A stretch of DNA of 64,000 bases from an uncultured Dokdonia sp. (lineage in GTDB: Bacteria; Bacteroidota; Bacteroidia; Flavobacteriales; Flavobacteriaceae). Of this stretch, positions 24,588 through 33,176 are shown one piece after another. The stretch covers positions 1 through 64,000 of the forward strand of contig CAJXSW010000001.1 in assembly GCA_913060645.1 (NCBI GenBank), read 5' to 3'. The position numbers and the translations under genes are program-made. How positions within the stretch are numbered: the stretch's first letter is position 1; every line of letters starts with the position of its first letter. The notes below the pieces were generated by a model. That model saw nothing but the letters and a program-made list of their open reading frames with translations. It searched no databases and had not been told where the DNA came from.

Positions 24588-25241
24588 ATGAGAATATTAT
24601 TAGTGTGTGTGAGTATATGTATAATAAGTCTGTTGCAAAGTTGTAACAGCTCAGAGCTTATTGAAAATTGGAAAAATCCAGATATCGATGTTTTTCAAGC
24701 AGAGAAAGTGCTTGTGCTTGCAATGACCAGCGATGTAAAAAACCGAAAACTGTTTGAAAAACGATTAGTAGATCTTCTTAAAGATAAAGGAGTTAATGCG
24801 GTAGGAAGTGATGCTTTTTTTAATCCAGAATTCACCTCTAGACCGCGCACAGAAGAAGAGTTAGGAGACCTTGAGAGAGCTATGCTCTCAGAAGGATTTG
24901 ACGCCATTTTAGTTTCAAAAGTGCTAGGGGCAGAGGATAAGGTGACGCTAGTACAGTCTTATCGCAACTGGGATAAAAGTGTAAATGGTTTTGAAGATGA
25001 TTATTATGCACATCAAGGAATTTATGTGGAGGATGAAGAGATGCAAAAGTATACAGTCTATCATGCAGAGAGTGCACTGTACTGCATCTGCCCGACCAAG
25101 GAACGTGAGATTATCTGGAAAGGATCTATAGATGTTACAGAGCCAGATAACGACCGTAAGGCGATTAAAGATTATATAAGCATGTTAGTATGGGCGCTTG
25201 AAGAGCAAGAATTATTAATAATAGGACCTGTTGATTATTAA
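24588..25241 (+). CDS. lipoprotein of unknown function (DUF4136-like)
   Basis: A 217-residue lipoprotein; the signal peptide ends in the lipobox LLQSC at about residue 19. The mature part begins SSELIENWKNPDIDVFQAEKVLVLAM and has an alternating alpha/beta pattern reminiscent of DUF4136-type envelope lipoproteins, but I cannot assign it firmly. It is co-directional with helical protein B and followed by a strong hairpin terminator. Confidence 0.72.
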   Translation: MRILLVCVSICIISLLQSCNSSELIENWKNPDIDVFQAEKVLVLAMTSDVKNRKLFEKRLVDLLKDKGVNAVGSDAFFNPEFTSRPRTEEELGDLERAMLSEGFDAILVSKVLGAEDKVTLVQSYRNWDKSVNGFEDDYYAHQGIYVEDEEMQKYTVYHAESALYCICPTKEREIIWKGSIDVTEPDNDRKAIKDYISMLVWALEEQELLIIGPVDY

Positions 25242-25255
25242 GTGTATAATTGATA

Positions 25256-25306
25256 ACGCTAGCAACCTGCGATTTTAGTACCACAAGTTGCTAGCGTAAT
25301 TTTTAT
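25256..25306. terminator. hairpin terminator between convergent genes
   Basis: ACGCTAGCAAC (25256-25266) pairs with GTTGCTAGCGT (25287-25297), with AATTTTT on the right. It separates the lipoprotein gene from the leftward small membrane gene. Confidence 0.85.
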
Positions 25307-25320
25307 AAAACTTTTAAACT

Positions 25321-25545
25321 TTAAGAACGTCCTCGTTGCGGGAAGTCCTCATACCTATCCTCAAAAGTTTTATCTGTAACATAGTTGTCTTTAAGAACTT
25401 TGTAAACCATTACAACCACAGATGCTTGACCTAGCATGGTGATATAAAATACCCAGTTAAAAGCTAGATTCATTGTTGCAAAAATGGTGACTGTAATCAA
25501 AAGTAAGGTAGTGATCGCTACCCAGTGCATTGCTGTAATTCTCAT
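25321..25545 (-). CDS. small two-TM membrane protein (74 aa)
   Basis: A 74-residue protein with two membrane helices (about residues 8-28 and 32-50) and a short charged cytoplasmic tail. Family unknown. It is read leftward next to the CBS protein, which is in the same direction, but the 113-base gap and lack of a visible CRP/FNR-type box leave its promoter unassigned. Confidence 0.7.
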   Translation of the reverse strand: MRITAMHWVAITTLLLITVTIFATMNLAFNWVFYITMLGQASVVVMVYKVLKDNYVTDKTFEDRYEDFPQRGRS

Positions 25546-25658
25546 AGTTATCTTTTCTACTAAAGATAATAATTATTGTAACCATTTAAAAATGAGCATA
25601 GCAAAAGAGGATAATCGCACACAGCAATATCCTCATTATGATTTTATAGAGCTATGTT

Positions 25659-26078
25659 CTAAAATTGATCTAGTAAATAATTTATTAAGTCTGTAGTGGT
25701 AACAATCCCTACTAGTGTATTGTTTTGTAGTACTGGGAGTGCGTGAAACTCTTTGCTAGCAAGAATTTGTGCCACTTCTTTTACGGTTGTATCTGTGGTT
25801 ACGGTCACAAGTTTTTTTGCCATTACTTGCTCGATGGTAAACATATTATAGACGATGGTATCTACGTCTTGCTCATCTTCATCTATTGCATCTGCAAAGC
25901 TTATTCTTAATAGATCTGTATAGCTCAAGATGCCTATAATATTATTACCGTCTACTACAGGAATATGTCTTATACTATGATTTTTAAAAAGTTGCTCGGC
26001 ATGCTCTAATGAGTCAGTTTTATGTAGTGTGACCATATTTGAGGTCATTATGCTAGAAACGGGCGTACTCTTTTTCAT
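25659..26078 (-). CDS. CBS-domain pair protein
   Basis: A 139-residue protein made of two CBS domains (about 5-60 and 78-135) and nothing else. Such Bateman modules bind adenosyl nucleotides and sense energy state. The DSLEHAEQLFKNHSIRHIPVVDGNNIIGILSYTDLLR repeat is followed by TTVKEVAQILASKEFHALPVLQ...GIVTTTDLI. A CRP/FNR-type box with a perfect TACTTTTG -10 box lies 22 bases before the ATG. Confidence 0.93.
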   Translation of the reverse strand: MKKSTPVSSIMTSNMVTLHKTDSLEHAEQLFKNHSIRHIPVVDGNNIIGILSYTDLLRISFADAIDEDEQDVDTIVYNMFTIEQVMAKKLVTVTTDTTVKEVAQILASKEFHALPVLQNNTLVGIVTTTDLINYLLDQF

Positions 26079-26100
26079 CTTTTAGGTTTTAATGATTTCT

Positions 26101-26143
26101 CAAAAGTAGCTGATGGCTTGCTTGAAAAAGATGATATAAATCA
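26101..26143 (-). promoter_or_regulatory. CRP/FNR-type box plus -10, for the CBS protein gene
   Basis: On the minus strand the box reads TGATTTATATCA (26143 to 26132). The -10 box TACTTTTG runs 26108 to 26101. A separate box at 26220 serves the divergent ccoI gene. Confidence 0.86.
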
Positions 26144-26219
26144 GCTTTTGGGATGACTTCTTGAGTAATCATTAAGAGCTCGAGAATTGCCCAGTTAATT
26201 TATAAAAATCTTCTAAAAA

Positions 26220-26262
26220 TGATATTTGTCATAATTTAAAAACCAACATAATCTCAAATTTG
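26220..26262 (+). promoter_or_regulatory. CRP/FNR-type box plus -10, for ccoI
   Basis: Box TGATATTTGTCA at 26220-26231. The -10-like CAAATTTG at 26255-26262 is at the standard spacing, and the ATG at 26308 follows. Confidence 0.82.
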
Positions 26263-26307
26263 CCGTAGGTATAATGGACTTTTTATAAGTCTGAGCAAAT
26301 TAGAATT

Positions 26308-28728
26308 ATGGATAATTGTTTCCATTGTGGTGATCCCTGTACAACAGTGATACACCATCAAGAAAAATCGTTTTGTTGTCACGGTTGTAAGACGGTGTAT
26401 GACATATTGAGCGATAACGATATGTCGTACTACTACGACCTTGAGAATACACCAGGTACGTCTCCGCTACTTCAAGAAGGTAAGTTTGACTTTTTAGAAA
26501 ATGAACAAGTAGTTACCAAACTTTTAGAGTTTGATGAGCAAGGAACACAAGTTGTATCCTTATTAATCCCTACCATACACTGTAGCTCTTGCATTTGGGT
26601 GCTAGAAAATCTTAACAAATTGAATCCTGCGGTCAAAACCGCTCAAGTAGATTTTCCTAAGAAAACCATAAGAATCACTTACTCATCTAAGGAGTTATCA
26701 CTGCAGGATCTAGTGATTCTTCTGGCAAGAATAGGGTATGAGCCATACATCTCGTTAGATGATACCACAAAGAAGAAAAAGACGGTAGACAGGAGCTTGA
26801 CGTATAAGCTAGGTGTGGCTGGGTTTGCTTTTGGAAATATTATGTTTCTATCATTTCCGGAGTATTTTGAGGTAAGTGAGTTTTGGCTAGATAAGTATAA
26901 GTATGTTTTTAGAGGGTTAATGCTCTTGTTTGCTATTCCGGTAGCCTTTTACTCAGGTCGTGACTATTTTATCTCTGCCTACAAAGGATTGCGGTCTAAC
27001 ATCCTTAATATTGATGTGCCTATCGCTATTGGTATTTCTGTACTATTTATCAGATCTACCGTTGAGGTTTTGATGGATTGGGGTTCGGGATTTTTTGATA
27101 GTATGGCGGGACTTGTATTCTTCTTGTTGCTTGGTAAATTCTTTCAGCAAAAGACCTACGAGTACCTCTCTTTTGAGCGTGACTATAAGTCTTACTTTCC
27201 TATTGCTGTAACACGATTATATAGGGATGATAACGCTTTCGCGAAAGCGCAACCTTCAAGAAAAGAAGAGCAAACACAAGTATACGACCTTAAGAAAGGC
27301 GACCGAATTTTAATACGCAACAGTGAGTTATTGCCTGTAGATGGCGTTTTGATTAACGGAAATGCGCTCATAGATTACAGCTTTGTCACAGGAGAAGCAG
27401 AACCAGTAGCCAAAAAATCTAGCGATCAGTTATTTGCCGGAGGGAGACAGCAAGCGGGATCCATAGAAGTAGAAGTACTGAAGCCAGTGGCGCAAAGTTA
27501 CCTCACGCAATTATGGTCTAACGAAATATTCTCAAAAGGCAGACAGACCGTTTTTGAAACCCTTACAGATAGTATAAGTAGACGTTTTACGGTGAGTTTG
27601 CTTATTATTGCTGCGATTGCAACGGCTTACTGGTTATTTATAGACACATCAAAATCACTTCAAGTATTTACGGCAGTTCTCATTGTGGCTTGCCCTTGTG
27701 CTATCGCGCTAGCAGCACCATTCACGTTAGGAAATATACTACGCATTTTTGGGAGACATAAACTGTATCTAAAAAACAGTGGCGTTATTGAGCAGCTTGC
27801 TCATATTGATACCATTGTCTTTGACAAAACAGGAACACTTACTACGAGTGCAAAAAGTGTAATCACTTATGAGGGAGTGGCGCTTACACCAGAAGAAGAA
27901 TCACTATTAACAAGCACGTTGAGAGCTTCAAACCATCCCTTGAGTAGATCTCTTTATGATTTACTAGAATCTCATGATATAAAAACACTAGACTCCTTTA
28001 CAGAGGAAGTAGGACAAGGAATTATAGGAACGCATAATAATCATACGATTAAAGTAGGTTCTTATGGATTTGTGGCAACTGCACAAACAACTTCTCCTGC
28101 AGCCGGCGCCGAACGTACTGCTGTGCACATAAGTACAGATAATGAATATAAAGGTTGCTACATCTTTTACAATGAATATAGAGAAGGTGTGCAATCGCTT
28201 TTTAGTGAATTAAAAAGTAACTACGAGATTATCATACTTTCTGGCGATAATGCTGGAGAGCGTACTTTTTTATCACAGATATTACCAGATAATGCAACGC
28301 TACTTTTTAACCAGAAACCTGGAGATAAATTAGACTTTATAAAAAACTTACAAGAGCAAAGTAAGAATGTACTTATGGTGGGTGATGGGCTCAATGACGC
28401 TGGTGCGCTAGCACAGAGCCACGTAGGTATTTCTATCTCAGAAAACGTCAATGTTTTCTCGCCAGCTTGTGACGGTATTCTAGACGCTTCAAGGTTTACA
28501 GATATTGCAACTTTCTTAAAACTCTCACACAAGGGAGTGAGCATCATTAAGTATGCTTTTATATTCTCATTATTCTATAATCTCATAGGCTTAGGCTTTG
28601 CGGTTACAGGCAATCTTGCTCCCGTAGTTGCTGCTATTTTAATGCCGCTTAGCTCTATTAGTATCGTCTTATTTACAACGATTGCTACTCATTTTATGGG
28701 TGGAAGTCTCACATCAAAAAAACTATAA
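26308..28728 (+). CDS. ccoI: copper-exporting P1B ATPase CcoI/FixI, cbb3 oxidase assembly
   Basis: An 806-residue copper-translocating P-type ATPase needed to supply Cu to the cbb3 oxidase. The N terminus has the CcoI-specific CFHCG and CHGC cysteines, followed by a heavy-metal-associated domain with CSSC. The membrane part has the CPC ion site at 462-464, the phosphorylation motif DKTGTLT with Asp506, and a GDGLND hinge. It is 806 residues against about 800 expected. A palindromic repeat is carried in frame in the cytoplasmic actuator region (AFAKAQ). It is the first gene of the cbb3 cluster. Confidence 0.95.
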   Translation: MDNCFHCGDPCTTVIHHQEKSFCCHGCKTVYDILSDNDMSYYYDLENTPGTSPLLQEGKFDFLENEQVVTKLLEFDEQGTQVVSLLIPTIHCSSCIWVLENLNKLNPAVKTAQVDFPKKTIRITYSSKELSLQDLVILLARIGYEPYISLDDTTKKKKTVDRSLTYKLGVAGFAFGNIMFLSFPEYFEVSEFWLDKYKYVFRGLMLLFAIPVAFYSGRDYFISAYKGLRSNILNIDVPIAIGISVLFIRSTVEVLMDWGSGFFDSMAGLVFFLLLGKFFQQKTYEYLSFERDYKSYFPIAVTRLYRDDNAFAKAQPSRKEEQTQVYDLKKGDRILIRNSELLPVDGVLINGNALIDYSFVTGEAEPVAKKSSDQLFAGGRQQAGSIEVEVLKPVAQSYLTQLWSNEIFSKGRQTVFETLTDSISRRFTVSLLIIAAIATAYWLFIDTSKSLQVFTAVLIVACPCAIALAAPFTLGNILRIFGRHKLYLKNSGVIEQLAHIDTIVFDKTGTLTTSAKSVITYEGVALTPEEESLLTSTLRASNHPLSRSLYDLLESHDIKTLDSFTEEVGQGIIGTHNNHTIKVGSYGFVATAQTTSPAAGAERTAVHISTDNEYKGCYIFYNEYREGVQSLFSELKSNYEIIILSGDNAGERTFLSQILPDNATLLFNQKPGDKLDFIKNLQEQSKNVLMVGDGLNDAGALAQSHVGISISENVNVFSPACDGILDASRFTDIATFLKLSHKGVSIIKYAFIFSLFYNLIGLGFAVTGNLAPVVAAILMPLSSISIVLFTTIATHFMGGSLTSKKL
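27234..27249. repeat. 16-bp palindrome, copy 9 (coding)
   Basis: Perfect copy in ccoI, read AFAKA, in a variable cytoplasmic loop. Confidence 0.95.
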
Positions 28729-28729
28729 T

Positions 28730-29119
28730 ATGAACAGTATTATTAATGTACAAAGTACACCTCAACTTGCTCAAGTAGCATTTAAAAAAGCATCTTATAC
28801 GGAGCGTGATCTCATAAGTCTTTTTCATAAATCTGTACATAAAGGTGCAGATGAGACGGTTTTTAATAGTTGGGTGAGAGACACCGAAAAGCGAATTTAC
28901 AGCTTGCAAAGTGGCTTATATGGACGATCATCTGTGTGCAGTACGGTGAGCCTAGGCATTGCTTCCATGCTTAATATGTATGTAAATGCGATTACTCGTT
29001 TTGAACAGCAGTTTATGATGAGTTGTCCTTGTGCTACAAATGGCGCAGGACCTATACTCAATAGACTTAAAAAAGTATCGCAAAGTGCGCAAGTAGCGCT
29101 TTTGTATGTGGAAGTGTAA
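28730..29119 (+). CDS. uncharacterised protein between ccoI and ccoS
   Basis: A 129-residue soluble protein starting one base after the ccoI stop codon. I do not recognise it. It is predicted helical at both ends, with a hydrophobic segment STVSLGIASMLNMYVNAITRF and a later MSCPCATNGAG motif that puts two Cys in a C-P-C arrangement like a copper site. There is no signal peptide. Its position in the cbb3 cluster and the CPC motif suggest a role in copper handling or oxidase assembly, which is inference. Confidence 0.65.
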   Translation: MNSIINVQSTPQLAQVAFKKASYTERDLISLFHKSVHKGADETVFNSWVRDTEKRIYSLQSGLYGRSSVCSTVSLGIASMLNMYVNAITRFEQQFMMSCPCATNGAGPILNRLKKVSQSAQVALLYVEV

Positions 29120-29193
29120 GTGCCGCTAGCATTATGACTAGTCTATGTTTTAAGAGATAATCTTACGTGCAATAAGATAAGCTTTAAGGAAAG

Positions 29194-29209
29194 CATTTTT
29201 CGCGAAAGC
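29194..29209. repeat. imperfect palindrome, copy 10 (intergenic)
   Basis: CATTTTTCGCGAAAGCAT, with one arm altered, upstream of the ccoS promoter. Confidence 0.7.
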
Positions 29210-29234
29210 ATATCCAAAACTATTTATCTAAAAC

Positions 29235-29277
29235 TGACAATTGTCATAATTCAAAAACAACTTCAATCTTAATTTTA
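29235..29277 (+). promoter_or_regulatory. CRP/FNR-type box plus -10, for the cbb3 oxidase operon
   Basis: Box TGACAATTGTCA at 29235-29246. The -10 box TAATTTTA is at 29270-29277, and the ccoS ATG follows at 29297. Confidence 0.87.
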
Positions 29278-29296
29278 CACCATAATTCAGGTAGGT

Positions 29297-29503
29297 ATGA
29301 GTATTATTTATATGCTTCTCGCAATCAGCGTTGTTGTTGCTCTCGTCTTTTTTGTCGCATTTATTGTGTCTGTAAAGAAGGGGCAATATGATGACACCTA
29401 TACGCCATCTGTGCGTATGCTTTTTGATGACGAGTTAGTAAAAGAAAAAAGTGCTCCTACAACGCCTGAGCCAATCGAAAAATCCATCCAAATAAAAGAG
29501 TAA
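29297..29503 (+). CDS. ccoS: cbb3 oxidase maturation protein CcoS
   Basis: A 68-residue protein with one N-terminal membrane helix and a short charged tail. The family signature is the YDDTYTPSVRMLFDDE region (D-x-x-xP-x-x-R-M-L-FDD). CcoS is required for cofactor insertion into the oxidase. It is the first gene of the long operon, 11 bases before ccoNO. Confidence 0.93.
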   Translation: MSIIYMLLAISVVVALVFFVAFIVSVKKGQYDDTYTPSVRMLFDDELVKEKSAPTTPEPIEKSIQIKE

Positions 29504-29514
29504 CTAATCAAACT

Positions 29515-31719
29515 ATGGAAGTACAACAATTCTATTACGATAATAAAATCGTACGAAAATTTATAGTGGCTACGATGTTTTGGGGCATTGTGGGAATGAG
29601 CATAGGGCTACTTCTAGCCTTTATGTTTTTATTCCCTAATGTAACAGACGGCATCTCGTGGTTAAGTTTTGGGCGTTTACGTCCGTTACACACTAATGCA
29701 GTCATCTTTGCCTTTGTAGGTAACGCTATTTTTGCTGGTGTATATTATTCTTCACAGCGTTTGCTTAAAGCTCGTATGTGGAAAGACTGGCTCAGTAATT
29801 TAAACTTCTGGGGATGGCAAACCATTATCGTGGGAGCAGCAATTACACTTCCACTAGGGTTTACTACATCAAAGGAATATGCAGAGCTAGAATGGCCATT
29901 TGATATTGCGATTGCTCTTATATGGGTAGCTTTTGGAGCCAACTTGATAGGTACTATTCTCAAAAGAAGACAACGTCACTTGTATGTTGCCATCTGGTTT
30001 TATCTAGCAACTTTTGTTACCGTAGCGGTATTGCATATAGTAAACAGTATGGAGCTTCCAGTAAGTGCTTTTAAAAGTTACTCTATGTATGCTGGAGTGC
30101 AAGATGCACTAGTACAGTGGTGGTATGGACACAATGCGGTAGCATTTTTCTTAACTACTCCATTCTTAGGATTGATGTACTACTTTGTACCTAAGGCGGC
30201 AAACAGACCTGTGTATTCTTATAGACTTTCTATTGTACACTTCTGGTCACTTATATTTATCTATATCTGGGCAGGACCTCACCACTTATTATATTCTGCA
30301 TTGCCAGACTGGGCGCAGAATCTTGGTGTTGCATTTTCCATCATGCTTCTTGCTCCATCATGGGGAGGAATGATAAACGGACTACTTACACTACGTGGAG
30401 CGTGGGATAAAGTACGTACAGATCCTGTTCTTAAATTTATGGTTGTTGCGATTACAGGTTATGGTATGGCAACCTTTGAAGGGCCAATGCTCTCGCTTAA
30501 AAATGTAAATGCGATAGCTCACTTTAGTGATTGGATTATTGCGCACGTACACGTAGGTGCACTTGCCTGGAACGGTTTCTTCACATTTGGTATGGTATAC
30601 TGGATGGTTCCAAAATTATTCAAGACAAAATTATGGTCTACTAAGTTAGCCAACTTCCACTTCTGGATAGGAACGTTAGGTATTATACTATATGCATTAC
30701 CTATGTATGTTGCTGGTTTTGTACAAGCCTTTATGTGGAAACAATTTAATCCAGATGGAACGCTTACCTACGGTAACTTCTTAGAAACAGTAAGTGAGAT
30801 TATCCCTATGTACTGGATGCGTGCTATAGGTGGTAGTATGTTTATTGTAGGAGCCCTTATAGGTGTTTATAATATGATCATGACTGCTCGTGCAGGTAGC
30901 AACGTTACAGATGAACTTGCAGAGGCTGCTCCTTTACCTAAAGTAACAAAGAAACGTACCTCAAAAGAAGGATACCATACATGGTTAGAAAGACGCCCGG
31001 TAAAGCTTACCATTTTTGCAACTATCGCTATTCTTATTGGAGGTATGGTGCAAATTATACCATCACTTATTGTTGATGATTATATCCCGGTGATATCAAG
31101 TGTGAAGCCATATTCACCACTAGAGCTACAGGGTAGAGATATTTATATACGTGAAGGGTGTGTAGGGTGTCACTCTCAAATGGTACGACCATTTAGAAGT
31201 GAGGTAGAGCGCTATGGAGAATACTCAAAAGCGGGAGAGTATGTGTATGATCACCCATTCTTATGGGGAAGTAAGCGTACTGGGCCAGATCTTATGCGCG
31301 TGGGAGGAAAGTACAGTGATAACTGGCACTTAAATCACTTCTATGATCCGCAGAGTACTTCGTCTGGTTCTATTATGCCATCTTATAAATGGTTATTAAG
31401 TAGAGAATTAGATAAAGATCTCACAGAGACAAAAATGGAAGCTATGGTTACGCTAGGGGTTCCATATACTCCAGAAGATATTGCAAATGCTCAAAAGTCT
31501 ATGACGGCACAAGGAATAGCTATAGAGAAGAACCTCTACTCAGATCCAGACTTTGCCAAAACTTACGAGGCAGATAAAAAATATGCCGAAGAAAACGGTG
31601 AAGACTTTGTAGAGATGCGTAACCGTGAGGTGGTAGCTCTTATAGCTTACATACAGCGACTAGGAACAGATATTAAAGTTAAAAACGCAGATGGTACTAC
31701 ATCCATCTTAAACGACTAG
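29515..31719 (+). CDS. ccoNO: cbb3 cytochrome oxidase subunits I and II fusion (CcoN-CcoO)
   Basis: A 734-residue fusion typical of Bacteroidota. Residues 1-480 are CcoN, the haem-copper catalytic subunit with about 12 membrane helices and His ligands such as those in LRPLHTNAV and WWYGHNAVAF. About residues 495-734 are CcoO, a membrane-anchored c-type cytochrome with CVGCH starting at Cys549. The enzyme is a high-affinity terminal oxidase pumping protons at low oxygen. It is preceded by ccoS and followed 4 bases later by ccoQ. Confidence 0.97.
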   Translation: MEVQQFYYDNKIVRKFIVATMFWGIVGMSIGLLLAFMFLFPNVTDGISWLSFGRLRPLHTNAVIFAFVGNAIFAGVYYSSQRLLKARMWKDWLSNLNFWGWQTIIVGAAITLPLGFTTSKEYAELEWPFDIAIALIWVAFGANLIGTILKRRQRHLYVAIWFYLATFVTVAVLHIVNSMELPVSAFKSYSMYAGVQDALVQWWYGHNAVAFFLTTPFLGLMYYFVPKAANRPVYSYRLSIVHFWSLIFIYIWAGPHHLLYSALPDWAQNLGVAFSIMLLAPSWGGMINGLLTLRGAWDKVRTDPVLKFMVVAITGYGMATFEGPMLSLKNVNAIAHFSDWIIAHVHVGALAWNGFFTFGMVYWMVPKLFKTKLWSTKLANFHFWIGTLGIILYALPMYVAGFVQAFMWKQFNPDGTLTYGNFLETVSEIIPMYWMRAIGGSMFIVGALIGVYNMIMTARAGSNVTDELAEAAPLPKVTKKRTSKEGYHTWLERRPVKLTIFATIAILIGGMVQIIPSLIVDDYIPVISSVKPYSPLELQGRDIYIREGCVGCHSQMVRPFRSEVERYGEYSKAGEYVYDHPFLWGSKRTGPDLMRVGGKYSDNWHLNHFYDPQSTSSGSIMPSYKWLLSRELDKDLTETKMEAMVTLGVPYTPEDIANAQKSMTAQGIAIEKNLYSDPDFAKTYEADKKYAEENGEDFVEMRNREVVALIAYIQRLGTDIKVKNADGTTSILND

Positions 31720-31723
31720 CACC

Positions 31724-31921
31724 ATGTTTAAATTTATAAAAGGAAACTTAGAAAATATAGATGGAGTGGAGATCTATCCTATAGTATCATTACTCATATT
31801 TTTCATCTTTTTTGCTGCACTATTCTTTTGGGTATTTACAGCTAAGAAAGCACACATCACAGAGGTAAGTAACATCCCGCTTAATGATGATACACTCAAC
31901 GTAAATACTATAGAAGAATGA
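31724..31921 (+). CDS. ccoQ: cbb3 oxidase subunit CcoQ-like
   Basis: A 65-residue protein with one membrane helix (about residues 20-41) and a charged tail, in the CcoQ position between CcoNO and CcoP. CcoQ stabilises the complex. The identification rests mainly on size, topology and gene order. Its end overlaps the ccoP start (ATGA-type overlap of 4 bases). Confidence 0.82.
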   Translation: MFKFIKGNLENIDGVEIYPIVSLLIFFIFFAALFFWVFTAKKAHITEVSNIPLNDDTLNVNTIEE

Positions 31922-32862
31922 GAACGACAGCATCATTTTTAAGAATACTAGGCTTTTCATTATTAGGATATTTCCTTATAGATTACGTAGGGACTACAGG
32001 GGAGACCTCTATATTTCTAGAGCAACCGTGGGTCTGGGCTATACTAGGCATAATCATGCTTTTTTATACAGCAGGAGAAGTGAGCATGGCTGCGCTGCGC
32101 AATGTTCTTTACAAAACGCTTAAGCCAGAAGCACAAGCAAAGTTTGATAAAGAAGAGGCACTCGCAGAAGCAAATCAGTTTAAGTGGATTAAAGACAAGT
32201 ATAAAGCATCTCTAGGAAGTAAAGAGATAGCCGAAGAGCATGAGATTATACTAGATCATAACTATGACGGTATACAAGAGCTTGATAACAACTTGCCGCC
32301 ATGGTGGGTGTATATGTTCTACGCATCAATAGTCTTTGCAGTAATATATTTAGTGCGTTTTGAAGTACTAGACGATTATAACCAAGCCGAAGAATATGAA
32401 GTTGCTGTAGCCGAAGCAAAAGCAGAAATAGAAGAATGGAAAAAAACGGCAAAAGATCTTGTAGACGTAAATACCGTAACACTCCTCACAGATGCGAGTG
32501 ATATTAATGCTGGTAAAGCCATTTTTACAAATAACTGTATTGCTTGTCACAAAGCAGATGGTGGTGGAGGTATAGGACCTAACCTCACAGACCAGCACTG
32601 GATTCTGGGTGGAGGAATCAAAAATGTATTCAAAACTATATCAGAAGGTGGTCGTGATGGTAAAGGTATGATCTCCTGGAAGTCCGAACTTAAAGCTGCC
32701 GAGATGGCGCAAGTAGCTAGCTTCGTGTTAAGCTTACAAGGCACCACGCCTGCAGAGCCTAAGGAGGCAGAAGGTGAGTTATGGGTAAATCCAGATGCAC
32801 CAGCAGCACCAGTAAAGGATGTTGTTACAGATAGCACAGCAGTGCAATTAACGAGTAACTAA
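31918..32862 (+). CDS. ccoP: cbb3 oxidase cytochrome c subunit CcoP
   Basis: A 314-residue protein with an N-terminal double membrane helix, the CcoP-type YDGIQELDNNLPPWW motif, then a membrane helix and a single periplasmic cytochrome c domain with CIACH at 207-211 (most proteobacterial CcoP have two). The Met ligand lies in the later KGMISWK region. The C terminus has an Ala/Pro-rich extension. It passes electrons to the CcoO/CcoN centres. Confidence 0.93.
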   Translation: MRTTASFLRILGFSLLGYFLIDYVGTTGETSIFLEQPWVWAILGIIMLFYTAGEVSMAALRNVLYKTLKPEAQAKFDKEEALAEANQFKWIKDKYKASLGSKEIAEEHEIILDHNYDGIQELDNNLPPWWVYMFYASIVFAVIYLVRFEVLDDYNQAEEYEVAVAEAKAEIEEWKKTAKDLVDVNTVTLLTDASDINAGKAIFTNNCIACHKADGGGGIGPNLTDQHWILGGGIKNVFKTISEGGRDGKGMISWKSELKAAEMAQVASFVLSLQGTTPAEPKEAEGELWVNPDAPAAPVKDVVTDSTAVQLTSN

Positions 32863-32873
32863 ATAATAAACGG

Positions 32874-33170
32874 ATGATTCAAGATATAGCGATTGCATTA
32901 AGTTCAAGTACTGCTCCGATAATGAAGCCTTATTATGAAAATGATAAGACTAAAATTATAGCAATAGGACTTAAAAAGGATGTTGTACTAGAAAAACATA
33001 CAGCACCTAGCAAAGCGCAAATCTTGATCATACAGGGAACGGTCACTTTTAGAACAGCGACCTTCTCAAAATCTATAGACACCTATGAGACTTTTGAAAT
33101 ACCATTAGAGGTAGAGCATGAGGTCATAGGTGATACAGACTGTATTTTTCTGTTAATCTTATCTAAGTAA
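32874..33170 (+). CDS. small cupin-fold protein of the cbb3 operon
   Basis: A 98-residue single-domain beta-barrel of the cupin type (LEKHTAPSKAQILIIQGTVTFRT is the first motif, followed by EIPLEVEHEVIGDTDCIFLLI). The His in EKHTAP and EHEV may bind metal. Not named in the operon literature I know; it sits between ccoP and ccoG, 7 bases before ccoG. A sensor or assembly role is inferred from position only. Confidence 0.75.
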   Translation: MIQDIAIALSSSTAPIMKPYYENDKTKIIAIGLKKDVVLEKHTAPSKAQILIIQGTVTFRTATFSKSIDTYETFEIPLEVEHEVIGDTDCIFLLILSK

Positions 33171-33176
33171 TATATA

